From contig NZ_CP136759.1 in assembly GCF_032931615.1 (NCBI RefSeq), forward strand, positions 2,890,086 to 2,954,085: a stretch of DNA of 64,000 nt. The letters run 5' to 3'. This document shows, one piece after another, positions 24,485 through 33,843 of this stretch; positions within the stretch are counted from its first letter, which is position 1, and the number at the start of each line of letters is the position of its first letter. Position numbers and translations under genes: made by a program. A model generated the notes under the pieces. It saw only the letters and a program-made list of their open reading frames with translations. It was not told the DNA's origin and did no database searches. This DNA is from Palleronia sp. LCG004. Lineage in GTDB: Bacteria; Pseudomonadota; Alphaproteobacteria; Rhodobacterales; Rhodobacteraceae.

Positions 24485-25240
24485 ATGGTCGGTGTCACGT
24501 TTTTCGGAAATTTCGATCTCGCGAGTCTTTCGATCTGGCTCTTCTGGGGGTTCTTCGCGCTGCTGATCTACTACCTGCAGACCGAGAACATGCGCGAAGG
24601 CTATCCGCTTGAGACCGAGGATGGCGATATCGCTCCGAACCAGGGGCCGTTCCCGGTGCCGTCGCCCAAGACCATTTCCCTGCCCCACGGACAGGGCAAG
24701 GTCGTCGTCCCCTCGGCCGAGAACGAGATGCAGCACCGCCGCGAGAACCTGGCCATGGCGCGCACGGCGGTGGGCGAGGGTTTTCCGCACAAACCGACGG
24801 GCGATCCGATGCTCGACGGGGTCGGGCCGGCCTCGTGGGTGCCGCGGCGCGACCATCCCGAGCTGAACGGTGCCGGGCGGCCCAAGATCCAGCCGATGAG
24901 CCTTCACGAGGGGTTCTTCGTCAGCGCCGGACGCGATCCGCGCGGATTGCCGGTCGTGTGCAAGGACGACAAGGTCGTGGGCACCGTCACCGAGATCTGG
25001 ATCGACGAGGTCGAGCACATGATCCGCTATCTCGAATTCGAGCTGGAGCCGGAATACGGCGGCGGCACGAAGCTTATGCCGATCTTTCTCGTCAAGGTGA
25101 AGCCGCGTTGGGTCGACATCAAGACGCTGAACTCGAACCGCATGGCGCAGATCCCCGACATCCGGACGCCGGGCCAGATCAGCTGTCTCGAGGAAGAGAA
25201 GATCATGACCTTCTTCGGGGGCGGCACGCTCTACGAGTGA
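24485..25240 (+). CDS. puhA: Photosynthetic reaction centre H subunit
   Basis: 251 residues. One N-terminal transmembrane helix (about 12-31, LSIWLFWGFFALLIYYLQTE) anchors a cytoplasmic domain that caps the L/M subunits and helps proton delivery to QB. Family segments are LPHGQGKVVVPSAENE, GDPMLDGVGPASWVPRRDHP and the C-terminal ILVKVKPRWVDIKTLNSN-type region (here FLVKVKPRWVDIKTLNSNRM). Preceded by GAGAGGAGGA. Length is close to Rhodobacter PuhA (about 254-260). puf genes for the partner subunits are not in this window. Confidence 0.97.
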   Translation: MVGVTFFGNFDLASLSIWLFWGFFALLIYYLQTENMREGYPLETEDGDIAPNQGPFPVPSPKTISLPHGQGKVVVPSAENEMQHRRENLAMARTAVGEGFPHKPTGDPMLDGVGPASWVPRRDHPELNGAGRPKIQPMSLHEGFFVSAGRDPRGLPVVCKDDKVVGTVTEIWIDEVEHMIRYLEFELEPEYGGGTKLMPIFLVKVKPRWVDIKTLNSNRMAQIPDIRTPGQISCLEEEKIMTFFGGGTLYE

Positions 25241-25268
25241 GGCAGACAGACGGCGAGGAGGCCTGACC

Positions 25269-25904
25269 ATGGCACATGACGACGATCCCGACTTCGCGTT
25301 CGAGCCCGTTCCGGGCCTGCCGGAGACGTTGCCCCGGGGCGAGGAGATCCTCTGGCAGGGCAGGCCGCAGACCCTCGCGCTCGCGCGGTCCTCGATGGGG
25401 CTCGGCTGGATCGCGGGATATTTCGTGCTGCTCGCCGTCGCACGGGTCGCGGCCTCGGCGGGGAGCATGGGGCTGGCGGGGGCGCTGCCGCTCGCCATTC
25501 CGTTCCTGCTGCTGGGGGTCGTCGCCTGCGGCATCGTGTATCTCGTCGCGCTGGTTCAGGCACGGGCCACGCTCTACACGATCACGACGCACCGGATCGC
25601 GATGCGGGTGGGCGCGGCGCTGACGCTGACGCTGAACCTGCCGTTCTCTCGGATCGCGAGTGCCGATCTGGGTCCTGCTCCCGGCGGAACCGGCACGATC
25701 GCCCTTACGACGGCGGGGGAGACGCGGCTGAGTTACTTCGTCCTCTGGCCGCATATCCGCCCGTGGCATATGAAGAAGGTGCAGCCTGCGCTGCGTTGCA
25801 TCCCCGACGCGGATGCGGCGGCGCGCATTCTGGCCGACGCGGTCGAGACGCGGATGTGTCAGCCGGAAATCAGCCCGCGGCCGATGGCCGTCGCGGCGGA
25901 ATAG
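25269..25904 (+). CDS. puhB: Photosynthetic complex assembly protein PuhB
   Basis: 211 residues. The N-terminal LPRGEEILWQGRPQTLALAR, two or three transmembrane helices (about 45-105) and a bacterial PH-like cytoplasmic domain (ATLYTITTHRIAMRVGAALT, then RIASADLGPAPGGTG) match PuhB. In Rhodobacter PuhB is a membrane factor for reaction-centre assembly that interacts with LH1 and RC proteins. It follows puhA by 28 bp with a GGAGG site. Confidence 0.93.
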   Translation: MAHDDDPDFAFEPVPGLPETLPRGEEILWQGRPQTLALARSSMGLGWIAGYFVLLAVARVAASAGSMGLAGALPLAIPFLLLGVVACGIVYLVALVQARATLYTITTHRIAMRVGAALTLTLNLPFSRIASADLGPAPGGTGTIALTTAGETRLSYFVLWPHIRPWHMKKVQPALRCIPDADAAARILADAVETRMCQPEISPRPMAVAAE

Positions 25905-25914
25905 GGAGGCCAGG

Positions 25915-26400
25915 ATGGCGGTCAAGCGGATCGAGGGCGGGCTCTACTACGACGCGGAACGCCGCGAGATGGAGCGCCGCGACCGGGAAATGATTCCGAA
26001 GGGCGCGCTCATCGGGATGGTGACGCTCGCGCTCGTGTCGCTGGGACTCGCCAGCTATGCCTCGGTCACGGACCGGACGCCGTCGGGGCAGCCGGCGGAG
26101 GCGGAGGTCCTCGACAGCCTGACTTTCGTGCTCGACGGGGACGGCGTGGCGGTAAGCGCGATCGCGCCGGACGGAGAGGTCCTGCTCGATACCGATAACG
26201 GGGCCTTCATCGCGGTGGTGAACGACGCGCTGCAGCGCAAACGGGTCGTCCATGACATTGCGGGCAATCCGCCCGTGACGCTCTCGCGGCTTGCCAACGG
26301 ACGCGTGGTGCTGTCCGATCCGGCGACGGGGTGGAGCACGGAGCTCACCTCCTTCGGGGCCGGCAACACGCGCTACTGGCACGCGCTTTTCGACGAATGA
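25915..26400 (+). CDS. puhC: Photosynthetic complex assembly protein PuhC
   Basis: 161 residues from ATG 25915 (GGGAGG upstream). One transmembrane helix near residues 29-48 (GALIGMVTLALVSLGLASYA) is followed by a periplasmic domain with LTFVLDGDGVAVSAIAPDGE and RLANGRVVLSDPATGWSTEL. PuhC is required for optimal RC-LH1 formation. It lies 10 bp after puhB. Confidence 0.92.
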   Translation: MAVKRIEGGLYYDAERREMERRDREMIPKGALIGMVTLALVSLGLASYASVTDRTPSGQPAEAEVLDSLTFVLDGDGVAVSAIAPDGEVLLDTDNGAFIAVVNDALQRKRVVHDIAGNPPVTLSRLANGRVVLSDPATGWSTELTSFGAGNTRYWHALFDE

Positions 26401-26407
26401 GGACGTG

Positions 26408-26704
26408 ATGGGACTTCTGACGCGACATACCGAGACCGCGCCCTGCACCGTCGAGATCGTGCATCGCTTCGAGGAGCTGAGCGCGCATGTCCGGCTCGAC
26501 AACGGGGCGGTGATCGGGCCGGGCGACACGGTGCTCGTCCATGGCGCGCCGGTGATGGCCCCGTTCGGCGAGGAGGTGCGCGAGGCCAGGATGGCCACGA
26601 TCACCCGCGCCTCGACGCTCGAGAGGCTCTGGACGAAACTGACGGGCGATCTGGAATTCATGGAACTCTGCGAGTTCTCGTTCTCGGAGGAGAGGAAGGC
26701 ATGA
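26408..26704 (+). CDS. Conserved hypothetical protein between puhC and acsF
   Basis: 98 residues starting MGLLTRHTETAPCTVEIVHR. It is soluble and acidic, with a small beta-rich central part (HVRLDNGAVIGPGDTVLVHG) and an acidic/aromatic C-terminus (LEFMELCEFSFSEERKA). The middle stretch resembles short barrel-type folds, but no family is assignable with confidence. It overlaps acsF by 4 bp (ATGA), is 7 bp from puhC, and such a small gene is usual at this position in roseobacter clusters, so a role close to AcsF or RC assembly is a fair inference. A GTG at 26405 is an alternative start. Confidence 0.8.
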   Translation: MGLLTRHTETAPCTVEIVHRFEELSAHVRLDNGAVIGPGDTVLVHGAPVMAPFGEEVREARMATITRASTLERLWTKLTGDLEFMELCEFSFSEERKA

Positions 26705-27828
26705 ACGCACACGCGACACATACCGCCGACGCCGCGACCGTCGAGGAGGGGCTCGCCATCCAGCAGGAGCAGTCGCGCTTCGACAGCCAGGCCGCGACCG
26801 ACCTGGCGATGCAGAACACGCTGCTGACGCCGCGCTTCTACACCACCGATTTCGACGAGCTCGACCGCGTCGACGTGAGCCCGGTGCGCAGCGAATGGGA
26901 CGCGCTGCTCGCGCAGATGAAGAGCGACCCGAACAAGGGCCATTTCCGCAAGACCGAGGAATGGGACGAGATCGACTGGGAGGGGATGGACCCCGAACTG
27001 AAGGACGAGTTCCTCGATTTCCTCGTGTCGTCCTGCACCGCCGAGTTCTCGGGTTGCGTGCTCTACAAGGAGATGAAGCGGCGCGGCAACAATCCCGATA
27101 TCTGCCAGCTCTTCAGCTACATGAGCCGGGACGAGGCGCGGCATGCGGGCTTCATCAACGACGCGCTGCGTGAGGCGGGCGTGGCGGTGAATCTCGGCTT
27201 TCTGACGCGCGAGAAGAAGTACACGTTCTTCCGGCCCAAGTTCATCTATTACGCGACCTACCTGTCGGAGAAGATCGGCTACGCCCGCTATATCACGATC
27301 TATCGCCATCTCGAGGCGAACCCGGACAAGCGGTTCCACCCGATCTTCAAGTGGTTCCGCGAATGGTGCAACGACGAGTTCAGCCACGGAGAGGCCTTCG
27401 CGCTCTTGATGCGGACCGATCCGAAGCTGACCCATTCGCTGCGCAACCGACTCTGGATCCGGTTCTTCCTGGCGGCGGTCTATTCGACGATGTGGGTGCG
27501 CGACCATGCGCGGCCGAAATTCCACGAAGCGCTGGGCGTCGATATCGACTGGTACGACATGGAGGTCTTCCGCAAGACAAACGCCATCGCGCGGCAGGTC
27601 TTTCCGGTCGAGCTCGACATCGAGCATCCACGCTTCCGCCGTGGCTGCGAGCGGATGAATCGTGCGGCGATCGCGATGGATGCGGCCAAGCGCAAGGGCG
27701 GCGTCGCTGGCGCGTTGGGCCGTGCGCGGGCAGGTGCCGCCGCGGCGCTGGCCTTCGCGAGCCTCTACACGCTGCCGGTGAAGAAGAACGACGTGCCCCG
27801 CGACGTGCGGATGGAGCCCGCCTACTGA
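26701..27828 (+). CDS. acsF: Aerobic magnesium-protoporphyrin IX monomethyl ester oxidative cyclase
   Basis: 375 residues. AcsF is the di-iron, O2-dependent enzyme that forms ring E, and its presence marks the aerobic pathway. The di-iron ligands are in CTAEFSGCVLYKEMKRRG, YMSRDEARHAGFIND and WCNDEFSHGEAFAL. The conserved KKYTFFRPKFIYYATYLSEK segment is intact. Length is normal, with a hydrophobic C-terminal end. The start overlaps the 98-residue gene as ATGA. Confidence 0.96.
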   Translation: MNAHATHTADAATVEEGLAIQQEQSRFDSQAATDLAMQNTLLTPRFYTTDFDELDRVDVSPVRSEWDALLAQMKSDPNKGHFRKTEEWDEIDWEGMDPELKDEFLDFLVSSCTAEFSGCVLYKEMKRRGNNPDICQLFSYMSRDEARHAGFINDALREAGVAVNLGFLTREKKYTFFRPKFIYYATYLSEKIGYARYITIYRHLEANPDKRFHPIFKWFREWCNDEFSHGEAFALLMRTDPKLTHSLRNRLWIRFFLAAVYSTMWVRDHARPKFHEALGVDIDWYDMEVFRKTNAIARQVFPVELDIEHPRFRRGCERMNRAAIAMDAAKRKGGVAGALGRARAGAAAALAFASLYTLPVKKNDVPRDVRMEPAY

Positions 27829-27886
27829 CACGGGCGGACATGCGGGGGACATGACCCCCGCGTCACGAGACGAGGAGGAGGACGAC

Positions 27887-28687
27887 TTGACCAATCCGTG
27901 GATCGCCGCGCTTCTCGCGCTCTTCGTCTGGTGGTTTTCCACCGGGGCGATCCTCTGGGCGGTCAGGCGGGCGGACGGACAGGGTCCGCAGGCGCATCTC
28001 CGCCTCGCGATCCTGGGCCTGCCGCTCCTCGTGGGCGGGATCGCCCTCGCCGCGCTGACGCGGGATGCGGGGGGGCAGGCCGCGCTGTTCGGCGGGTTCC
28101 TGTCGGCGCTGGCCGTCTGGGGCTGGATCGAGCTTGCCTTTCTCACGGGCGTTGTGACGGGGCCCGCCCGCGGGCCGCTGCCCTTCTGTCTGAGCGAGGC
28201 GCAGAGGTTCCGCGCCGCCTGGCGCGCCGTCGCCTGGCACGAGATCATGCTGGCCGCCGGGCTGATCGTGCTGGCCGCGCTGACGCTCGGGGCGGAGAAC
28301 ACGCTCGCCTTCTGGACCTACGCGATCCTGTTCCTCGCGCGCATCTCGGCCAAGCTGAACATCTTTCTGGGCGTGCCGCGCATCAATACCGAGTTCCTGC
28401 CGAACCCGCTCTCTCATCTGCCGAGCTATTTCCGGCAGGGTCCGGTGAGCTGGCTCTTTCCGCTATCGATTCTGGTCCTGACGCTCGCCGTCTTCTGCTG
28501 GATCGAACGCCTGGTCTTTACCGGCGAGATGCGCTTTGCGCTGCTCGCGACCCTCACGGGGCTGGCCCTTCTCGAACATTGGCTGATGGTGCTGCCGCTT
28601 CCCGATGCGAAGCTGTGGCGCTGGATGCTGCCCGCCCCCACCCCCAAGGACGACATGCCGCAAAGCGAGACACCCCATGGATTTTGA
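27887..28687 (+). CDS. puhE: Photosynthetic complex assembly protein PuhE
   Basis: 266 residues if started at TTG 27887 (protein begin [20 protein letters not shown]), which has GAGGAGGAGGAC directly upstream; an in-frame ATG at 27851 would only add residues that are the translated ribosome site (RDEEEDD). The protein is hydrophobic with about seven helices and the family segment [20 protein letters not shown]. PuhE is thought to restrain or tune RC-LH1 and pigment formation in Rhodobacter. The end overlaps hemA by 11 bp. Confidence 0.9.
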   Translation: MTNPWIAALLALFVWWFSTGAILWAVRRADGQGPQAHLRLAILGLPLLVGGIALAALTRDAGGQAALFGGFLSALAVWGWIELAFLTGVVTGPARGPLPFCLSEAQRFRAAWRAVAWHEIMLAAGLIVLAALTLGAENTLAFWTYAILFLARISAKLNIFLGVPRINTEFLPNPLSHLPSYFRQGPVSWLFPLSILVLTLAVFCWIERLVFTGEMRFALLATLTGLALLEHWLMVLPLPDAKLWRWMLPAPTPKDDMPQSETPHGF

Positions 28688-29888
28688 TGCCCTCTTCCAG
28701 TCCCAGATCGACGCACTCAAGGACGAGGGCAATTATCGCATCTTCGCCGATCTCGAACGGCGCTGCGGGGAATTTCCGAAGGTCACCAATCACGGCTCCG
28801 ATGGCGCGCGCGAGGTCACGGTCTGGTGCTCCAACGACTATCTCGGGATGGGACAGCATCCGGACGTCGTGGCGGCGATGGTCGAGACGGCGCAGGCCTG
28901 CGGAACGGGGGCCGGGGGCACGCGCAACATCTCGGGCACCGCGCATCACCATATCGGGCTCGAGGCGGAGCTTGCCGATCTGCACGGCAAGGAGGGGGCG
29001 CTGCTCTTCTCGTCGGGATACGTTTCGAACTGGGCCGCCCTCGGCACGCTGGGCGCGCGAATCCCTAACGCGGTGATCCTGTCGGACGCACTCAACCATG
29101 CCTCGATGATCGAGGGGATCCGTCATTCGCGCGCCGACAAGGTGATCTGGAAGCACAACGACCCCGAGGATCTCGATCGCAAGCTCGGGGCCTGCGGCGA
29201 CCGGCCCAAGATCGTGGCCTTCGAGAGCGTCTATTCGATGGATGGCGACATCGCCCCCATGGCCGAGATCGTCGAGGTCGCGGAGAAACACGGTGCGATG
29301 ACCTATCTCGACGAGGTTCACGCGGTGGGCATGTACGGGCCGCGCGGCGGCGGCGTGGCCGAGCGTGAGGGCCTCATGCACCGGATCGACCTGATCGAGG
29401 GCACGCTCGGCAAGGCGTTCGGCTGTTTTGGCGGATATGTGACCGGATCGACTGCGCTGTGCGATTTCCTTCGCTCGTTCTCGAGCGGGTTCATCTTCAC
29501 CACCGCGCTGCCGCCTGCCGTCGCGGCGGCGGCACGTGTCTCGATTGCCCATCTCAAGCAGAGCCGGACCGAGCGCGACGCGCAGAAGCGGCAGGTTGCG
29601 CGGCTGCGGGCCAAGCTCGACGCGCTGGGAATCCCGCATCTTCCGAACCCCAGCCACATCATCCCGGTGATGATCGGCGATCCGGTGAAGTGCCGCATGA
29701 TCAGCGACGTGCTGATGCGCGACTGGGGCGTTTACGTGCAGCCGATCAACTATCCCACCGTCCCGAAGGGGACGGAGCGGCTGCGCCTCACTCCCGGTCC
29801 GCTGCACAGCGACGCGGATATCGACCATCTCGTGCGGGCGCTCAATTCGCTCTGGAGCCAGTGCGCCCTGTCGCGGCAGGTCGCCTGA
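28677..29888 (+). CDS. hemA: 5-aminolevulinate synthase
   Basis: 403 residues. Condenses glycine and succinyl-CoA to 5-aminolevulinate, the first step of tetrapyrrole synthesis. PLP lysine is Lys246 in [16 protein letters not shown]; other signatures are [34 protein letters not shown] and [21 protein letters not shown] 28677 gives the normal N-terminus [10 protein letters not shown]. Its place at the end of the bch-puh operon ties precursor supply to bacteriochlorophyll demand. Confidence 0.96.
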   Translation: MDFDALFQSQIDALKDEGNYRIFADLERRCGEFPKVTNHGSDGAREVTVWCSNDYLGMGQHPDVVAAMVETAQACGTGAGGTRNISGTAHHHIGLEAELADLHGKEGALLFSSGYVSNWAALGTLGARIPNAVILSDALNHASMIEGIRHSRADKVIWKHNDPEDLDRKLGACGDRPKIVAFESVYSMDGDIAPMAEIVEVAEKHGAMTYLDEVHAVGMYGPRGGGVAEREGLMHRIDLIEGTLGKAFGCFGGYVTGSTALCDFLRSFSSGFIFTTALPPAVAAAARVSIAHLKQSRTERDAQKRQVARLRAKLDALGIPHLPNPSHIIPVMIGDPVKCRMISDVLMRDWGVYVQPINYPTVPKGTERLRLTPGPLHSDADIDHLVRALNSLWSQCALSRQVA

Positions 29889-29973
29889 GCGTGACGCTTG
29901 CTCGATATCCGGAAGGCGCTAGGATGATCTGGTCGGCTTGCGGGATTGATCCGCAAAGTCAAGGGAGAGAGAC

Positions 29974-30429
29974 ATGAGAGCATCCATCTACCTTTTCACG
30001 GCCTCGATCGTCTGCGGCGCGCAGGCCCTGGCTCAGGATCACGAGATGTCGGGCGACCCCGCCGCCGGGGAAGGCGCGTTCAACCAGTGTGCCACATGCC
30101 ATGTCGTGACGAACGACGAGGGCGAGACGCTTGCCGGGCGCAACGGTCGGCAGGGTCCGAACCTCTATGGCGTGATCGGTCGCCAGGCCGGGTCGGTCGA
30201 AGGGTTCCGCTATGGCAACAGCATGGTCGAGGCAGGTGAGCAGGGGCTCGTCTGGGACGAGGAGAACTTCGTCGCCTACGTCCAGGATCCCAGCGGCTTC
30301 CTGAAGGAATATCTCGACGATCCACGTGCGCGGGGCAATATGACCTATCGCGTGCGCGACGAGGAGGACGCCGTGAACCTGGCTGCGTTTCTTGCCGATA
30401 TCGGTCCCGAGGAAGACGGCGTAAACTGA
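29974..30429 (+). CDS. cycA: Secreted c-type cytochrome (cytochrome c2-like)
   Basis: 151 residues. A signal peptide ends near residue 21 (ASIVCGAQALA, cut before QDHEM). The haem site CATCH is at residues 39-43 in FNQCATCHVVTNDEGETLAG, GPNLYGVIGRQAG follows, and the probable axial methionine is in RGNMTYRV. Class I cytochromes of this size carry electrons from the bc1 complex to the oxidised reaction centre. It lies 85 bp after hemA with a purine-rich site (GGGAGAG). Periplasmic. Whether it serves the RC or respiration is inference from position. Confidence 0.88.
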   Translation: MRASIYLFTASIVCGAQALAQDHEMSGDPAAGEGAFNQCATCHVVTNDEGETLAGRNGRQGPNLYGVIGRQAGSVEGFRYGNSMVEAGEQGLVWDEENFVAYVQDPSGFLKEYLDDPRARGNMTYRVRDEEDAVNLAAFLADIGPEEDGVN

Positions 30430-30458
30430 TCCGCCCCTGACGGGCCGGACCGAATGCG

Positions 30459-30492
30459 ACGGGCCGCGCGATGGCGCGGTCCGTTTCGTTTT
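30459..30492. terminator. Rho-independent terminator between cycA and fliP
   Basis: Stem ACGGGCCGCGC / GCGCGGTCCGT (11 pairs with one G-T wobble), loop GATG, then TTCGTTTT. It closes the photosynthesis operon and separates it from the convergent fliP gene, whose stop it touches. Confidence 0.82.
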
Positions 30493-31223
30493 CAGAAGTA
30501 GCTTGTCACCAGCGCGGTCGAGATCAGCGTCCAGCCATCGGCGACCGCGAAGAAGGCGAGCTTGAAGGGCAGCGACACGATTGCCGGCGGCACCATCATC
30601 ATCCCCATCGACATGAGCACGGCGGCCACGACGAGGTCGATGATGAGGAACGGCAGGAAGATGAGGAAGCCGATCTGGAAGGCGCGCTCGATCTCGCTCA
30701 GCAGGAAGGACGGCACCATCATCGACAGCGGTGATTGTGGCGTCAGGTCCACCGAATCCTCGGGGCGAAGGGTGCTGAGCGCCTCGTAGGTGCGCGGGTC
30801 GATGCGGGCCGCCATGAACTCCCGGAAGGGGTCGAGCGCCCGGGGAAGCGCCTCCTCGACGGTGAGCGTCCCCTCGACGAGGGGGGTTACGCCGTTGTCC
30901 CACGCCTCGAGGAAGACAGGCTCCATCACGAAATAGGTGAGGAAGAGCGCGAGCGTCACGATCAGCATGTTGGGCGGCGACTGCTGAAGCCCGATGCCCT
31001 GCCGCAGGATCGACAGGACCGTGACGATGAACGGGAAGCAGGTGATCATGATCGCGAGCCCCGGAACGAGGCTCAGAAGCGTGATCAGGACCAGAAGCTG
31101 GACCGAGCGGCCGGCGAGAGACCCGTCGCCGAAATCGATCTGCACCTCCTGCGCCAGAGCGGGCGAGGAGGCGAGAAACATGGTTAAGGCCGCAAGGCAC
31201 AGGAAGGCCACGACGTGGCGCAT
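30492..31223 (-). CDS. fliP: Flagellar export protein FliP
   Basis: 243 residues with a cleavable signal peptide (to about residue 25, SSPALAQ) and four hydrophobic segments. Family signatures: TLLSLVPGLAIMITCFPFIV, ILRQGIGLQQSPPNMLIVTL, PSFLLSEIERAFQIGFLIFL and DLVVAAVLMSMGMMMVPPAI. FliP forms the core of the export gate with FliQ and FliR. Last gene of the fliF-fliH-fliN-fliP unit; it starts 4 bp after the fliN stop. Confidence 0.97.
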   Translation of the reverse strand: MRHVVAFLCLAALTMFLASSPALAQEVQIDFGDGSLAGRSVQLLVLITLLSLVPGLAIMITCFPFIVTVLSILRQGIGLQQSPPNMLIVTLALFLTYFVMEPVFLEAWDNGVTPLVEGTLTVEEALPRALDPFREFMAARIDPRTYEALSTLRPEDSVDLTPQSPLSMMVPSFLLSEIERAFQIGFLIFLPFLIIDLVVAAVLMSMGMMMVPPAIVSLPFKLAFFAVADGWTLISTALVTSYF

Positions 31224-31226
31224 GGA

Positions 31227-31532
31227 TCAGAGCCCGGTCTTGAGATCGGCGACTTCGGTCAGACGCACGGCGAGCTGGCCCGACTGGCTGCCCTCGAGCT
31301 CCTGCAATTCGCCGCGCGCGATCAGCCGGTCGCCCATATAGAGCTCCACCGGGTCGTCGACCTGCGAATCGAGCGGCAGGATCGCGTCGCGACCCATCTT
31401 GAGCAGCTCGCTCAGGCGCGTGCGGGCCTTGCCGACCGAGATCGTGATCTCGACCGGGACCTGGGCGAAGGGATGCTGAGCGCTGTCCTGCGACAGGGAT
31501 TGCGGCTCGGCGGTTTGGGTCGGGTCATCCAT
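31227..31532 (-). CDS. fliN: Flagellar motor switch protein FliN
   Basis: 101 residues. The C-terminal SpoA/SURF1-type domain is clear (VPVEITISVGKARTRLSELL, then DDPVELYMGDRLIARGELQE and VRLTEVADLKTG). FliN forms the lower C-ring and docks FliH. It overlaps the FliH-like gene by 8 bp. fliM and fliG, its usual partners, are not in this window. Confidence 0.94.
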   Translation of the reverse strand: MDDPTQTAEPQSLSQDSAQHPFAQVPVEITISVGKARTRLSELLKMGRDAILPLDSQVDDPVELYMGDRLIARGELQELEGSQSGQLAVRLTEVADLKTGL

Positions 31533-32121
31533 TGGCGATCTGTTCCTGGTTGATTGCGTCGAGAGCGCGGAGCGCGTCGTCGATCCGGCGCTCTACTGCG
31601 TGAAGGTCGATCTCGCGCGCAGATGCCCCGAGACGCAGATGGATCTGGCCCTCGGAGAGCCCGGCATCCTCGCGGATCGTGGCGGGCAGGGCCGTGAGGC
31701 CCTCAAGCGCTTCGGCCAACGTCGCGGCGTCGAGCGGCGAGACGGTGAACTCGACAGGCATGTCCGCCTCGTCGCGGGCCATGTCGGCGATCTCGTCGGC
31801 GAGCCTCTGGCCGAGGGTCGCGCGCAGTGCCGCGGGAACCGCGAGCCCCATCGCCGTGAGAAGCATGGGGTGCAGCGAGCGCATCACGTGGGCGCGCGCC
31901 TCGTGGAAGGTGAAGGACAGGTCCTGCAGATGCGAGCGGACGGCCTGTCGGGCCTGCTCTCCGGCCTCGGCCTGCGCCTTCTGGGCGGCATCCCAACCGG
32001 CGGCATAGCCCTCGTCGAAGATTGCGGCCCGGTCGGGATTGTGATCCGGTTTCAGCTCGACGATCTCGGGTTCGAAGACGAACGCGGTGTCGAAATCCTC
32101 GAAATGTACGGCACGACCCAT
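31525..32121 (-). CDS. FliH-like flagellar assembly protein
   Basis: 198 residues placed between fliF and fliN. The N-terminal half is polar and helical (FDEGYAAGWDAAQKAQAEAG resembles the FliH/YscL glycine-helix region), and the C-terminal half (AEALEGLTALPATIRED and HLRLGASAREIDLHAVERRI) looks like the FliH C-terminal domain that binds FliI. Position and architecture support FliH, the FliI ATPase regulator; sequence similarity is weak, as is usual for this family. ATGA overlap with fliF. Confidence 0.75.
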   Translation of the reverse strand: MGRAVHFEDFDTAFVFEPEIVELKPDHNPDRAAIFDEGYAAGWDAAQKAQAEAGEQARQAVRSHLQDLSFTFHEARAHVMRSLHPMLLTAMGLAVPAALRATLGQRLADEIADMARDEADMPVEFTVSPLDAATLAEALEGLTALPATIREDAGLSEGQIHLRLGASAREIDLHAVERRIDDALRALDAINQEQIANG

Positions 32122-33713
32122 CAGGCCTTCTCCTCTTCTTCTTCTTCCATCCAGCTGCGAAGGATCTGCAGCGATTCGTCCTGACGCGCGTCGATGAGGT
32201 TGCGCAGACGTTCGACGGCGGAACCTGTCGGGCTTTCGTCATCGTCGGGGGCCGAGATCGCGCGCATCCGATCGGCGGCGTAGGGCGTGTCGTCGGGGTC
32301 GATCTCGCCCGTCAGGACGCCGGGCGTCTCTTCGGGGGCGGGGGGCGGCAAACCGGCGCGCTGGCCGTCGGCGCGCTGCGTCAGGATCGGGCGCAGGACG
32401 AAGACCCCGATGAGCAGCGTGATGACCGCGAGGATGCCGAGCTGCGCCAAGCGCATCGCGTCGATGTTGAGGTTCGATCCGAAGGCACTTCCGGGCTCGG
32501 AGCCCTCGACCGGGATAGCTTCGAACTGCATGGATTGCAGCGACAGCGAATCGCCCCGCTCCTCGTTGAAGCCGACGGCTGCGGAGATGAGCTCGCGCAG
32601 GGCGGCCATTTCCTCGGGCGGGCGCGGCTGCCAGACTGGATCGCCGGTATCGCCGGGCGTGAAGAGCCCATCGACCAGCACCGCAGTCGTGATCCGGTCG
32701 ATCGCGCCGGGGCTGCGCAGCACTTCGCGCTGGATTTCGGACACCTCGTAATTGGTGCGGTTGCGCGTCTCGGAAAGGTTCGATTGCGACTGGTTGCCAC
32801 CGGCTCCGGCATCGCCGTTGGGAAGGTTGCTTGCGACCGTGACGTCGTCGGAGGTGCCGGTTTCGTTGCTGGTGCTCTCGGTCGTTTCCTGGCTGATCGC
32901 GATGCGGCTTTCGGGGTCGATGCGGCGTTCGGTGATCTGCTCGCGCTCGGTCACGGTCTCGACGTTCACCTCGACGATCGCGTTACCGTAGCCCACGCGC
33001 GCCTCGAGCAGGCGCTCGACGTTGCGCTTGAGGGCGGCGGCCCGGTTGGCGGTGTCGCCCGTCGGCGTTTCGGCCTCGGATCCCGCAAGGATGACGCCCT
33101 CGTTGGCGTCGATGACCGACACGTCGTCGGGCGAGAGGCCGCTGACGGCCGACGCCACGAGGTAGCGGATCGCACGCGCCTGCGAGGTTCCGATGCTGCC
33201 CTGTGTGGGAGTGATGGTGACCGAGGCGGTCGGCTTCGCGTCGCGCTGGAACGGCTTGGCGACGGGGTTGGCGATATGGACGCGGGCGCTCTGGATGCGG
33301 GGGCTCGCGACGATGGTGCGGGCGAGCTCACCCTCCTTCGCGCGCCAGTAGGCGGCGTCGAACATCTGGCTGGTCGTGCCGAAGCCGCTCATCCCGTCGA
33401 GGAGCTCGTAGCCCTGCGAGGCGCTGGCGGGGAGGCCTTCGCCGGCGAGGGTCAGGCGCAGCTCGTCGCGGGCCGTGCTTTCGACGAAGATCGAGTTGCC
33501 GCGGATCTCGTAGGTCGCGCCGCGTGCCTCGAGCGCCGAGACGATCTCGCCCGCGGCACCGCTTTCGAGATCCGCATAGAGCAGGGACATGCCGGGTTGC
33601 GTCGCCAGGCGAACGACGCCGAAGACCGCGACGATCATCGCGACGGCAGCGAGCCCGGCGACGACGCGCTTCTGGATCGAAAGGTTCGACCAGATCGAAA
33701 GAACCTGCTGCAA
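32121..33713 (-). CDS. fliF: Flagellar MS-ring protein FliF
   Basis: 530 residues. Two transmembrane helices flank a large periplasmic part: the first near residues 17-36 (VVAGLAAVAMIVAVFGVVRL), the second near residue 430 (LAQLGILAVITLLIGVFVLR). YscJ/FliF ring domain segments include MSLLYADLESGAAGEIVSAL and PSNP-type RIQSARVHIANP. The C-terminal cytoplasmic tail, expected to bind FliG, is acidic (SWMEEEEEEKA). Start is TTG 33713 with AGGAGGT upstream. Divergent from fliL. Confidence 0.96.
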   Translation of the reverse strand: MQQVLSIWSNLSIQKRVVAGLAAVAMIVAVFGVVRLATQPGMSLLYADLESGAAGEIVSALEARGATYEIRGNSIFVESTARDELRLTLAGEGLPASASQGYELLDGMSGFGTTSQMFDAAYWRAKEGELARTIVASPRIQSARVHIANPVAKPFQRDAKPTASVTITPTQGSIGTSQARAIRYLVASAVSGLSPDDVSVIDANEGVILAGSEAETPTGDTANRAAALKRNVERLLEARVGYGNAIVEVNVETVTEREQITERRIDPESRIAISQETTESTSNETGTSDDVTVASNLPNGDAGAGGNQSQSNLSETRNRTNYEVSEIQREVLRSPGAIDRITTAVLVDGLFTPGDTGDPVWQPRPPEEMAALRELISAAVGFNEERGDSLSLQSMQFEAIPVEGSEPGSAFGSNLNIDAMRLAQLGILAVITLLIGVFVLRPILTQRADGQRAGLPPPAPEETPGVLTGEIDPDDTPYAADRMRAISAPDDDESPTGSAVERLRNLIDARQDESLQILRSWMEEEEEEKA

Positions 33714-33774
33714 GACCGACCTCCTGTCACTCCGGGCTTCTGCCCGTCTCGAGGCTCAATCTGATCGGTCGGAC

Positions 33775-33789
33775 TTAACAATCGGTTAG
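33775..33789. promoter_or_regulatory. CtrA-like site in the fliF/fliL divergent region
   Basis: TTAA-CAATCGG-TTAG has the spacing of the CtrA box TTAA-N7-TTAAC with a mismatch in the right half. CtrA controls motility genes in many Rhodobacteraceae. It is 55 bp before fliL and 62 bp before fliF. Pattern match only. Confidence 0.35.
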
Positions 33790-33843
33790 TCAAAGTAAGG
33801 TTATCTGCCGTCAATCACGAAGATTGCACAGGAAGGTCGTGCG

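Noticed and set aside
25870..28302. 810-codon minus-strand frame across puhC, the 98-residue gene and acsF
   Set aside because: Shadow of acsF and neighbours, no domain, and those genes are well supported.
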